A DNA stretch of 64,000 nt from Listeria grayi DSM 20601 (lineage in GTDB: Bacteria > Bacillota > Bacilli > Lactobacillales > Listeriaceae). Both the position numbers and the translations under genes were made by a program. Positions 38,661-46,814 of this stretch are shown piece by piece. Numbering within the stretch: position 1 is the first letter of the stretch; the number at the start of each line of letters is the position of its first letter. Where the stretch lies: the NCBI RefSeq assembly GCF_000148995.1, contig NZ_GL538352.1, positions 1,195,178 through 1,259,177 of the forward strand. Direction: 5' to 3'. Below the pieces are notes generated by a model that saw nothing but the letters and a program-made list of their open reading frames with translations, ran no database searches and was not told where the DNA came from.

Positions 38661-39425
38661 TCATCTTTCCTGTAATACAGTGAAAATCTGCTTGCCGATA
38701 TGTTGCATCCACTCAATAACGCAGTTTTCTTGATGATCGTGTTTCGTAAGAGCCGCTGCCCAGATCGTTTTTTCTTGATAACAAAAAACAGCTACATCAT
38801 GCTTTACAGCTGCCAGTTCTCCCGTCTTGTTGCCGATTCGTAGTTCTGATATCCCATATTCGTCCAGTCCCCCCGGTAAGTTACTACGGTGTTGCTGGTT
38901 AAAAAAGGGACGTTGGATCGCGTGCTTTAGTTCGTTTTGTCCCCTACCTAGTGAAAAAATAAATCGCAGTAATGCCAGTGCTCCGGAGGCATTCACATAA
39001 TTATCCGGCTTCGTCTTTGCCATCATCAATCTATTGAGTTGGACATCAGAATCCCAGCCTTTTAACTGCAGCCATTTTTGGATTGTCGACATTCCCACTT
39101 CTTCGATGAGCAGATTGGTAGCTGCATTGTCTGAAACGGCGATCATCAGTGTTAATAATTCCTCGATCGTCCAGCGGTCTTTTTGTGGAAGCAGCGCGAG
39201 AATACCTGCCCCGCCTGGATAAGCTTCTGGCGAAACAACAACTATTTTGGCCGCTGTTATTTTCCCTTCGCAGATAAGTTCATAATAATACGCGTATACA
39301 GCGAGTTTTATCAGACTTGCTGACGGAAATAGTTTCTCGCTCTTTTCAGCATAAAGAATCTTCTCTTCATTTGCGATCAGCAGCCCATATTCAAAAGGCG
39401 GCTGCTTCATGTCGGCTAAATCCAT
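38661..39425 (-). CDS. cytoplasmic class A beta-lactamase-fold serine hydrolase
   Basis: 254 residues. The penicillin-recognising motifs are all present: Ser-x2-Lys in PSASLIKLAVYAY (~38), SDN in AVSDNAATNLL (~98), and KTG in GNKTGELAAVKHD (~200). The E166-xx-LN motif of true class A lactamases is not visible (KPDNYVNASG there). There is no signal peptide, so the protein should stay in the cytoplasm. AAGGAGG seven bases before the ATG fixes the start. Lying between the YkfC-like and DppE-like genes, it may act on imported muropeptides; this is inference. Confidence 0.8.
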   Translation of the reverse strand: MDLADMKQPPFEYGLLIANEEKILYAEKSEKLFPSASLIKLAVYAYYYELICEGKITAAKIVVVSPEAYPGGAGILALLPQKDRWTIEELLTLMIAVSDNAATNLLIEEVGMSTIQKWLQLKGWDSDVQLNRLMMAKTKPDNYVNASGALALLRFIFSLGRGQNELKHAIQRPFFNQQHRSNLPGGLDEYGISELRIGNKTGELAAVKHDVAVFCYQEKTIWAAALTKHDHQENCVIEWMQHIGKQIFTVLQER

Positions 39426-39437
39426 ACCGCCGCCTCC

Positions 39438-40319
39438 TTAAAAATGACGAGCTACTGTGCATAATTCCGTTTCGTAATTGGTTCCGCTGAGTTTCGTGAT
39501 GATGACCTTGGAACCTGGTGTCTGCGAATGGATCATTTGGTCACTGCCTAAATACAAACCGACATGATGAACAGCGCCTTTGCCTTCTTCATAAGCAAAG
39601 AACAGCAGATCGCCTGGTTTTGCATCCGCATAATCGACATGTTTCCCTTCATGGGATTGTTCTTCTGCATCACGGCTGATCCAGATCCCATATGTCCGAA
39701 ATAAGGCATATACAAAGCCGGAACAGTCAAATCCCGCCGCGCTCGTGCCTGCCCAGACATAAGGCAGTTCCAAAAACTTCCGTGCTGAATGGATCACATT
39801 TCGCACGATTGCTTCTCTACTTACTTCTTCATGTAGCATTACCGATATTTTCGGGATCTCGGCTTTGCCATGCGGTGTGAATACGGTATATGTATACGGA
39901 TTCTCTTTACCCACACGCAATATCGTTCCGAACGAGATCTCTTGGCTGATACCAGCTTCAAATGCTAACTCAGCTGTCTTGGAAATAACCCCTGCTTTGC
40001 GAGTTTCCGGATAGTTTTCTGGGATCGGTCCAAGATCTGCCAAAGCGATATAACCGGGATAGCCTTTTTCATCTTGGAAAGATTTTTGCTCCGGCACCAC
40101 TACTTTCGCAAATTTCTTATCTGTGCTGATCACTTCCACGACATCGCCATAAAGTAGTTCGGAAACAACCAAGCGATTTTCGTAAAGCTCCATTGCTTCT
40201 TGTTTCGTAATGTGTCCAAGCAAAAGCGGATTTTCCATGGTGATACGCTTTGCGATCTCATTCTCTTTGTTAGTGGACCATAAGAACGCTTTGCTTTTGA
40301 TAATAACTCTTTTTTCCAT
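39438..40319 (-). CDS. ykfC: NlpC/P60 endopeptidase (YkfC-like, gamma-D-Glu-diamino acid)
   Basis: 293 residues from the ATG at 40319, since AAAGGGGG sits six bases before it and directly abuts the earlier ATG. Bacterial SH3-like domains occupy about residues 1-170. The NlpC/P60 domain follows, with catalytic Cys in AAGFDCSGFVYALF and His in AVHHVGLYLG, then HSQTPG. No signal peptide, as in Bacillus YkfC, a cytosolic enzyme that splits gamma-D-Glu from diaminopimelate in recycled wall peptides. First gene of the recycling operon. Confidence 0.88.
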   Translation of the reverse strand: MEKRVIIKSKAFLWSTNKENEIAKRITMENPLLLGHITKQEAMELYENRLVVSELLYGDVVEVISTDKKFAKVVVPEQKSFQDEKGYPGYIALADLGPIPENYPETRKAGVISKTAELAFEAGISQEISFGTILRVGKENPYTYTVFTPHGKAEIPKISVMLHEEVSREAIVRNVIHSARKFLELPYVWAGTSAAGFDCSGFVYALFRTYGIWISRDAEEQSHEGKHVDYADAKPGDLLFFAYEEGKGAVHHVGLYLGSDQMIHSQTPGSKVIITKLSGTNYETELCTVARHF

Positions 40320-40389
40320 GTGCATCCCCCTTTGTAACGCTTACTTTTATTATAGGCGATAGAAATAGCGGTTGCAAACCAAGTCCTTC

Positions 40390-41208
40390 TTACTTGGCGA
40401 TTCCCTCGATGAAATGACGGATCGCATAAGCAACACCAGCTTCGTTATTGGTTTTTGTCTCAAAGTCAGCTACTGCTTTGATGTCTGCTGAAGCATTTCC
40501 CATCACAACGCCCAGCCCCGCATAGCGCAGCATCTCAAGGTCATTGACAGCATCCCCGATCGCCATTACTTCGCTGCGTTCGATTCCTAATGATTCCGCG
40601 AGCGCTTGTAAAGCCGTCCCCTTATTGACACCTTTTTTCAGAAATTCCAAATTGTAGGGTACGCTGTTGACGATATAATATTTTTCCTTGAGTTCATCTG
40701 TTAAAGAAGCAATCAATTGATTGATCTGAATCGGATCATTCAATACCATGATTTTCGCGATATCCATCTCCGCAGTTATTTCCTCTGCAGGCTGATAGTA
40801 TAGCGGCGTTTGCAGCAGTAATGCATCCTCGCAAGTAATCGGTGCAATATGGCGATGTGGGGTATACATATGATTAGCATCGAAATACGTGATATTCGCA
40901 TCATTCGCTAAGCAGAAGTCAAAGATCTCTTTCACTTCTGGAAGTTCCAGTGCAAATGACTTCAGTACTTTCTCCGTCTCCGTTTCCAGTACCATACCGC
41001 CATTAAAAGTCACTGCGTAATCACCTACATGCAGTAGATCCAGTTCTCCCAGATAGCGTCTGATCCCTGAAAGCGGTCTGCCCGTACACAAAACGATCTT
41101 CACACCCATGCGTCCAGCCTCTATGATCGCCTGTTTGACTTCTTCTACCAACTCGTGCGCTCCATTTAATAACGTTCCATCAATATCGATTGCTACCAGT
41201 TTATACAT
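40390..41208 (-). CDS. HAD-superfamily Cof-type phosphatase
   Basis: 272 residues. HAD motifs: DIDGTLLNGAHEL (nucleophile Asp), CTGRPLSG, the Lys in KGTALQALAE, and AIGDAVNDLEML. The insert places it in the Cof/YidA group of sugar-phosphate phosphatases. It is 71 bases upstream of ykfC, so it may have its own transcript. Confidence 0.92.
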   Translation of the reverse strand: MYKLVAIDIDGTLLNGAHELVEEVKQAIIEAGRMGVKIVLCTGRPLSGIRRYLGELDLLHVGDYAVTFNGGMVLETETEKVLKSFALELPEVKEIFDFCLANDANITYFDANHMYTPHRHIAPITCEDALLLQTPLYYQPAEEITAEMDIAKIMVLNDPIQINQLIASLTDELKEKYYIVNSVPYNLEFLKKGVNKGTALQALAESLGIERSEVMAIGDAVNDLEMLRYAGLGVVMGNASADIKAVADFETKTNNEAGVAYAIRHFIEGIAK

Positions 41209-41403
41209 GTATCTCTCTCCTTCTGTTGTTTCTTCTCACTATCTAATATAACATGTTCATCAAAATTTAGCGGGTCGTATCTATTTTCATTCTCACAACG
41301 AAACTGTCATTTCCCGGCCCATAAAAGGTTTGATTCTTTTTAAATCCCCCGTAATTAGGTATACTAAAAAAACAGAATCAAATACGGAAGTAGGCGTTCA
41401 TTC

Positions 41404-41940
41404 ATGAAAAAATGGAAATTATCTATTCTTTTTCTAATAAGCATCACTTTTATCTTTCTCATCCTCGGAACTGTCTTGGCCTTTCAAATAAAGCATGTCG
41501 TTTATAGTAAAATCGATAACCATCTTGAATTCAGCAAAAACAGTTTGACATTGCGTTTAAAGAAAACGAATTTTTTGCATGAGCAGAAACAAGATCGGAT
41601 CACGAAGATCTACTTCACTGACAGCAGCAAAAAGATCGAACTGGCAGATGATACAAAAACGAATTTCGCTACTCTTTCTGAGGGTTCTTTGAAGTTGAAT
41701 CATCCTTCAACGATCCGAGTAGGCAAAGATTTTTTTCGCGGTACGCTCATCAATACGCCCTATAAGCAAGCAAACGGTAAGATGGTAAGCATCAAAGTCG
41801 CTTTACTTCAGAAAGTAAATGACCAGCATGAGATCATTCAAACTTCTTGGCAAAGCTTGATCTACATACTGCTACTCACGGAGCTGGCTTGTTTAGGTGT
41901 GAGTTATTATCTGCATCGCCGATTCGTCCGGCTTCTTTGA
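41404..41940 (+). CDS. orphan membrane sensor fragment (two-segment, kinase-like front half)
   Basis: 178 residues. It has a membrane segment at about 8-28, about 120 extracytoplasmic residues, and a second segment at about 151-170 followed directly by HRRFVRLL and a stop. This is the input half of a sensor histidine kinase, ending exactly where a HAMP or kinase domain would begin. No kinase sequence follows: a terminator starts within a few bases. It could be a truncated kinase or a free-standing modulator. No response regulator nearby. Confidence 0.6.
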   Translation: MKKWKLSILFLISITFIFLILGTVLAFQIKHVVYSKIDNHLEFSKNSLTLRLKKTNFLHEQKQDRITKIYFTDSSKKIELADDTKTNFATLSEGSLKLNHPSTIRVGKDFFRGTLINTPYKQANGKMVSIKVALLQKVNDQHEIIQTSWQSLIYILLLTELACLGVSYYLHRRFVRLL

Positions 41941-41942
41941 CG

Positions 41943-41995
41943 AAAAAAAGACCCGAAGCAGAACCCATTCAAAATGGTCTACATACGGGCTTTTT
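41943..41995 (-). terminator. terminator of the zinc operon
   Basis: On the minus strand AAAAAGCCCG...CGGGTCTTTTTTT encloses an imperfect inner stem (GACCATTTTGAATGGGTTC). It also ends the sensor-fragment gene. Confidence 0.7.
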
Positions 41996-42001
41996 TAATG
42001 T

Positions 42002-42829
42002 TTAATTATTTTTCCTTTTCCGAATAAATAGCGATACTCGCTTCCAAATCGCGATCAATATAAATAATACAATAAACATCAGCGTTATAGAAGCTCCCGG
42101 CGGTGTTCCCAATTCATATGAGGATACCAATCCAGTGAACATCCCGATCACACCAACAATGATCGCACTGATGACACAGAAGATAAAGCTTCGTGATAGC
42201 CGCATCCCGATCGCTGCCGGAAGTACCATCAGCGCTGAAACAAGCAGTGCTCCTGCAATCGGCATGATAACAGAGATCGAAATCCCGGTGATGACACTGA
42301 ATAACAGGGAGATCAGTTTAACAGGCAATCCGTCTGCCTGCGCAATGTCTTCGTTGAACGTCAAGACGTACATGATCCTACGGAAAACAAGGAATAAGAT
42401 GACGATCGCGATCCCTAAGACAGCGAGGATCTTTACCTGCTGCGCGGTGATCGTGACGATCGATCCAAACAAATATTGCTGGACACTCGTTGTTATGCCT
42501 CCTTCGTTCAGGCTCATCAAAACAAGCGCGACAGCAAGACCTCCTGCCATTAAGATCGCAATAGAGATCTCGGAATAGCTTTGGTAGATCATTCGCAGAT
42601 ATTCGATTCCAAGTGCTGCGATCACGACAACGAGCAACGTCGTGAATGTCGGATTTACATTGATGATCAATCCGAGTGCTACCCCTGCCAGCGAGACATG
42701 GGATAACGTATCCGCCAGCAAAGATTGTCTACGCAAGATCAAGAACACTCCAAGCAGCGGTGCAATGATCGCAATGATCATTGAGGCTTGGAATGCGCGC
42801 TGCATGAATCCATAGAGAAACATCTCCAA
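42002..42829 (-). CDS. znuB: zinc ABC transporter permease
   Basis: 275 residues, an ABC-3 family permease with eight to nine membrane segments (ADTLSHVSLAGVALG near the start is a family motif). The start is a TTG at 42829: AAAGGAGG lies seven bases upstream, while the ATG two codons later is too far. The gene overlaps the ATPase gene by 52 bases in another frame. Third gene of a Zur-regulated operon. L. monocytogenes has the equivalent set as zin genes. Confidence 0.92.
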   Translation of the reverse strand: MEMFLYGFMQRAFQASMIIAIIAPLLGVFLILRRQSLLADTLSHVSLAGVALGLIINVNPTFTTLLVVVIAALGIEYLRMIYQSYSEISIAILMAGGLAVALVLMSLNEGGITTSVQQYLFGSIVTITAQQVKILAVLGIAIVILFLVFRRIMYVLTFNEDIAQADGLPVKLISLLFSVITGISISVIMPIAGALLVSALMVLPAAIGMRLSRSFIFCVISAIIVGVIGMFTGLVSSYELGTPPGASITLMFIVLFILIAIWKRVSLFIRKRKNN

Positions 42830-43482
42830 GGGACATCCTCCTTTCGAACCAAGCGAATATGCCGGTCTGCATAATCGATCATATCGTCGCTGTCGTGGGT
42901 GATCATCAAGATCGACTTGCCATGCTTAGAAGATTCGTGCTTCAAGAGATCATAAAACCTCGCCTTACTTTCTTTATCCATAGCCGTCGACGGCTCGTCA
43001 AGCAGAAGCAGATCCGGGTCCGTCGCAAACATTCGTGCTAAGCAGATTCGCTGCTTTTGTCCGCCAGATAGCTCTCCGATCCGCTTATGACGATAATCCC
43101 ACATGTTGACAGACTTTAACGCCTTTTCAACATGCATTTTATCCTCTTCTCGTAACCGCTTGAACCACTTTCCGTTTGGATATCTGCCTGATGTTACCAA
43201 TTCCAAGACCGTGCTGGGAAAACCCACATTGAAAGAAGCGATCTGCTGCGGAACATATCCGGTAAGCAGTCTGCCTCCTTCTGTATTTTTTTTAGCTAGT
43301 TTTACCGCGCCGTTATCTGGCTTCAACAATCCCAAAACAAGACGGAGCAACGTCGTTTTCGCTGCTCCATTTTCGCCTGTCAGGATAACAAATTCGCCTG
43401 CCTTCACTTGAAAGGAAATGTTCTCTAGCACAGGTTCTTCTTCGTATTTGAATGTCACGTCGTCTACTTCAATATAATTCAA
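42778..43482 (-). CDS. znuC: zinc ABC transporter ATPase
   Basis: 234 residues. Walker A is a variant, GENGAAKTTLL, with Ala in place of Gly or Ser before Lys-Thr. The signature is LSGGQKQRICLARM, Walker B is LLLLDEPS, and the switch His is in MITHDSDD. The start is TTG at 43482 (AAAGGATCG upstream). The metal-type ATPase layout matches ZnuC/AdcC. Confidence 0.92.
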   Translation of the reverse strand: MNYIEVDDVTFKYEEEPVLENISFQVKAGEFVILTGENGAAKTTLLRLVLGLLKPDNGAVKLAKKNTEGGRLLTGYVPQQIASFNVGFPSTVLELVTSGRYPNGKWFKRLREEDKMHVEKALKSVNMWDYRHKRIGELSGGQKQRICLARMFATDPDLLLLDEPSTAMDKESKARFYDLLKHESSKHGKSILMITHDSDDMIDYADRHIRLVRKEDVPWRCFSMDSCSAHSKPQ

Positions 43483-43497
43483 ATTCGCTCGATCCTT

Positions 43498-44418
43498 TTA
43501 TTTGATGGTTTTTTGTAATGCTTTTAAATTATCTTCCATATAAGAAATATAATCGATTCCTTGTTTTTGTTCTTTTGCAGTGATTCCCTCGATCGGGCTC
43601 AGTACTTCCATTTTCGCACCTGTTTCATCTGCAAGTGTCTGCGCGATCTTCGGTGATGCTACTTCTTCAAAATAAATGATCTTAGTGTCATGCTTTTTCA
43701 CGAACTTTTGCAATTCAGCTAAACGTTTCGGACTAGGCTCTTGGTCAGGTGATAGACCTGCGATCGCAATTTGGTGTAGATCATATTCTTTTGCTAAATA
43801 TTGGAAGGCAGCGTGCTGAGTTACAAAATCACGGTTTTTTGCGCCTTTCAAACCGTCTTTGAAGTCATTATCCAGTTTTTCCAATTTCGCTGTGTACGTT
43901 TTTGCATTTTTTTCATATGTGCTAGTACGTTTTTTATCTGCTTTTTTAAGGCCCGCTTCGATAGTGGCAACTTCTTTTTGCGCTAATGCAGGACTCAACC
44001 AAACATGTGGATCATGTGCATGACCGTGGTCGTCGCCATGCTCTTCCTCTTCTTCCACACCTTCCAAAAGTTTGATTCCTTTACTTGCCTCGATGACCGT
44101 TGTTTTCTTTCTATCGATATTTTTCAGCACTTTCGGAACCCAAGTCTCCATATCATTACTATTATATACGAAGACGTCCGCTTCTTCAATTTTCGCGATG
44201 TCTTTCGCACTTGGTTCATAATCATGCGGTTCTGTACCGGCTTCGATCAACATATGGATGTCGGCGTTATTGCCTGTTATATTCTTTGTAAAATCATACA
44301 TCGGATAAAAAGTCGTCACTACTTGCAGTTTTTTGCTCGAACTTGACCCAGAATTGCCGCACGCTGCTAAAACGAGCAGAATGGTTAAAACACTGATAAT
44401 AAGACTTAATTTTTTCAT
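43498..44418 (-). CDS. znuA: zinc-binding lipoprotein of ABC transporter
   Basis: 306 residues from the ATG at 44418 (AAGGAG eight bases before). Lipoprotein signal ends in VLAACGNSG. Cluster A-1 fold with metal ligands in GTEPHDYEPSA, HDPHVWLSP and QHAAFQYLAKEY, plus an acidic/His-rich loop (EEEEEHGDDHGHAHDPH) typical of zinc rather than manganese proteins. It captures Zn2+ outside the membrane. Two Zur boxes lie upstream. Confidence 0.94.
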   Translation of the reverse strand: MKKLSLIISVLTILLVLAACGNSGSSSSKKLQVVTTFYPMYDFTKNITGNNADIHMLIEAGTEPHDYEPSAKDIAKIEEADVFVYNSNDMETWVPKVLKNIDRKKTTVIEASKGIKLLEGVEEEEEHGDDHGHAHDPHVWLSPALAQKEVATIEAGLKKADKKRTSTYEKNAKTYTAKLEKLDNDFKDGLKGAKNRDFVTQHAAFQYLAKEYDLHQIAIAGLSPDQEPSPKRLAELQKFVKKHDTKIIYFEEVASPKIAQTLADETGAKMEVLSPIEGITAKEQKQGIDYISYMEDNLKALQKTIK

Positions 44419-44431
44419 TTTCCACACTCCT

Positions 44432-44452
44432 TATTCGGAATTATTACGATTT
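44432..44452 (-). promoter_or_regulatory. Zur box, proximal copy
   Basis: A 21-base site around ATTACGATTT with a left arm TATTCGGAAT. 7 of 10 left-arm and all right-arm bases fit the Bacillus Zur consensus. It lies 14 bases before the znuA ATG. Confidence 0.55.
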
Positions 44453-44519
44453 AAGGAGCAAAAAAGAAGATATAACTTTATGTATAAGCGAAATCCTTTG
44501 TTATATTTATTAACCGCTC

Positions 44520-44540
44520 AAATCGTAATCATTTCGATTT
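44520..44540 (-). promoter_or_regulatory. Zur box, distal copy
   Basis: Arms AAATCGTAAT and ATTTCGATTT around one central base, one mismatch from the perfect palindrome. It should overlap the znuA promoter. Confidence 0.75.
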
Positions 44541-44579
44541 AAAGTTTACCACGCGTTAAAAAGCTGGTCAAGCATTATT

Positions 44580-45440
44580 TTAAAAAAGTTCGGTCAGACG
44601 CTTTGCAAGTGGGGAAAGTTCCGCTTCTGCCAACCAGATGATCGCTAGCTTTGTCCACCATTCGGGATAATCAATGGTTTTATAATTCGCTTTATCGACT
44701 TTCATCATTTTACCGATCGACGCCGGCACGATCGCAATTCCCATGCCTGACTTTGCCCATGTGATCGCTGTACGGCCATCATCACAAGTACAGCTTATAA
44801 AGGTATGGAGCTGTTGATCAGCAAATGTAGCATGGATCAACTGTTCAAATCGTCTATAGATAACTAATGGCTGTTCGCTCAAATCTGCTAGAGCAACCGT
44901 TTCTTTTTTGGACCATGATTGCGGAAGCTCGCTAAAGACGGCGATCATTGGTTCAGTATTGAAATACTTGCCCTCGATATTTTGATTGTTAAATGGCGTT
45001 CTTACCACGCCCAGTTCGATCATGCCGTTTTTAAGCTTGTCCAAGATATTGAATGTATTATCCTCATATATCTCGAAATGGATATGCGGATAATCCGCGG
45101 TCAACTGCTGCATTTCTTTATTTGGCAGCAATCCTGCCGAAGTAGAAACTGTCCCGATCCGCAACGTCCCTGATTTCCCCTGCTGATATTTTCCGATCTC
45201 GTTTTTTGTCAATTCTGCTAAAGATAAGATCTGCTCGGCCCGTTGCTTCAATTGTTTGCCTGATTCCGTCAGCGTGATTCCCTTGCTGCCACGAACAAAG
45301 ACTTTAGCACCTAGTTCTTTTTCTAACAAATGAATCTGATAACTGAGCGGTGGCTGACTGATATGAAGTTTTTGCGCTGCCGCAGTGATTTGTCCTTCTT
45401 CCACGATTGCTAAAAAATATTCCAGCTGTTTGAGGTTCAT
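44580..45440 (-). CDS. LysR-family transcriptional regulator
   Basis: 286 residues. The N-terminal HTH is standard: LEYFLAIVEEGQITAAAQKLHISQPPLSYQI. The C-terminal part is the two-lobed effector domain. It is divergent from a TSUP transporter gene across 125 bases, which makes that transporter the probable target. Effector unknown. Confidence 0.92.
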   Translation of the reverse strand: MNLKQLEYFLAIVEEGQITAAAQKLHISQPPLSYQIHLLEKELGAKVFVRGSKGITLTESGKQLKQRAEQILSLAELTKNEIGKYQQGKSGTLRIGTVSTSAGLLPNKEMQQLTADYPHIHFEIYEDNTFNILDKLKNGMIELGVVRTPFNNQNIEGKYFNTEPMIAVFSELPQSWSKKETVALADLSEQPLVIYRRFEQLIHATFADQQLHTFISCTCDDGRTAITWAKSGMGIAIVPASIGKMMKVDKANYKTIDYPEWWTKLAIIWLAEAELSPLAKRLTELF

Positions 45441-45565
45441 TCTGCTTCCCCCTTATAAATTGCCATACGAAAAAAATATGAAAGCTCATTGAAATATGTA
45501 TTTTTTATATTATAACGATTATGCTAAAATAAAGCTACAAGAAGCAGAAATGGGGAAATGTAAAC

Positions 45566-46405
45566 ATGGTTACACTAGGGATATTCGGGTTCAGTATTCT
45601 TGCGGGTATTTTGGGCTCCATATTGGGATTAGGCGGCGGGATCATCTTGACTCCTGTATTGACGCTTGTTTTCGGGCTAGACATCAAATATGCGATCGGC
45701 GCCAGCATCATTTCAGTTATCGCCACCAGCTCTGGCTCGACGATTGCTTATTTGCGAGATCGAATGCTCAATTTGCGCGTCGCAATGTTTCTAGAGATCG
45801 CGACAACAATTGGTGCGATTCTCGGTGCCGTTTTGACAGGCGTGCTGAACGCTACTTTTATGTATATTTTATTTGGACTTTTACTTGTTTATTCCGCAAC
45901 CAACATGATTATCAAACTGCGTTCCAAAAAAACCGAGCAACTCAATAAGGAGCCAGATAAGATCGCAGAAAAACTAAAGCTCGACAGCACTTATTATGAT
46001 AAAGCACTTCGCAAAGACGTCGATTATCGCGTCGAACACGTGCCCTCCGGATTCAGCGTGATGTTCGGAGCCGGCCTTGCTAGCGGGCTACTTGGAATCG
46101 GCAGTGGCGCTTTTAAAGTGATGGCATTAGATACTTTTATGAAAATGCCGCTCAAACCTTCTAGCGCGACCAGCAACTTGATGATGGGTGTCACAGCAGC
46201 AGCCAGCGCGACCGTTTATTTTTTCAACGGCTCGATTCGTCCGGAAATAGCTGCACCAGTGGCATTAGGAGTCTTGATCGGTGCAACGCTCGGCTCTCGC
46301 ATCATGCAGATTTTGCCAGCTAAATGGATTCGTATGATCTTCATTCCGATTCTATTCTACATTGGTATCCAAATGATTCTAAACGGATTTGGGGTGAAAT
46401 TCTAA
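45566..46405 (+). CDS. TSUP-family (TauE/SafE) membrane transporter
   Basis: 279 residues with about eight membrane segments and the paired GLGGGIILTP and GIGSGAFKV motifs of sulfite/organosulfur exporters. TAA overlaps the ATG of the next gene. Substrate not readable: sulfite or sulfonates are common in the family. Confidence 0.9.
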   Translation: MVTLGIFGFSILAGILGSILGLGGGIILTPVLTLVFGLDIKYAIGASIISVIATSSGSTIAYLRDRMLNLRVAMFLEIATTIGAILGAVLTGVLNATFMYILFGLLLVYSATNMIIKLRSKKTEQLNKEPDKIAEKLKLDSTYYDKALRKDVDYRVEHVPSGFSVMFGAGLASGLLGIGSGAFKVMALDTFMKMPLKPSSATSNLMMGVTAAASATVYFFNGSIRPEIAAPVALGVLIGATLGSRIMQILPAKWIRMIFIPILFYIGIQMILNGFGVKF

Positions 46406-46767
46406 TGACTGCGCTTGACGATGAATTAAAGAAAATCGAACTCGTTATCGGGAAAGTCCTTCGTATTGGGGTTGTGACAGCAGCTGTGATCATCTTGCTC
46501 GGCTTGCTCCTCTATCTGATCACAGGCGAATCCGGCTATGCTGCCGGTCATTATCCGGTTACTTTCCAGACTATTTTCAGCGGTATTTTTGCCGGAAAAG
46601 CTTTTGCGATCATCATGCTTGGTTTGTTCGTCTTGATTTTGACGCCTGTCTTGCGTGTTGTCGTGTCGATTTATTCGTTTTATAAAGAAAAAGACTGGCT
46701 ATATGTGATTATTACCGTTATCGTACTGATTATTTTGATCATTAGTTTCTTTATCGGTCATCACTGA
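46405..46767 (+). CDS. DUF1634 membrane protein
   Basis: 120 residues from the ATG at 46405 in TAATG; the longer frame from 46324 is within the transporter gene. Three membrane segments, with GIFAGKAFAIIMLGLFVLILTPVLRV typical of DUF1634 (given here only as a shortened core, GLFVLILTPVLRV). DUF1634 genes commonly follow TSUP genes, suggesting an accessory subunit. Confidence 0.88.
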   Translation: MTALDDELKKIELVIGKVLRIGVVTAAVIILLGLLLYLITGESGYAAGHYPVTFQTIFSGIFAGKAFAIIMLGLFVLILTPVLRVVVSIYSFYKEKDWLYVIITVIVLIILIISFFIGHH

Positions 46768-46769
46768 TA

Positions 46770-46809
46770 AGAAAAGCACTTTGTCATTATTTCGACAAAG
46801 TGCTTTTCT
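46770..46809 (+). terminator. terminator between TSUP operon and MucBP remnant
   Basis: Perfect 16-pair stem AGAAAAGCACTTTGTC / GACAAAGTGCTTTTCT with an 8-base loop. Works for both convergent units. Confidence 0.92.
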
Positions 46810-46814
46810 TTATT

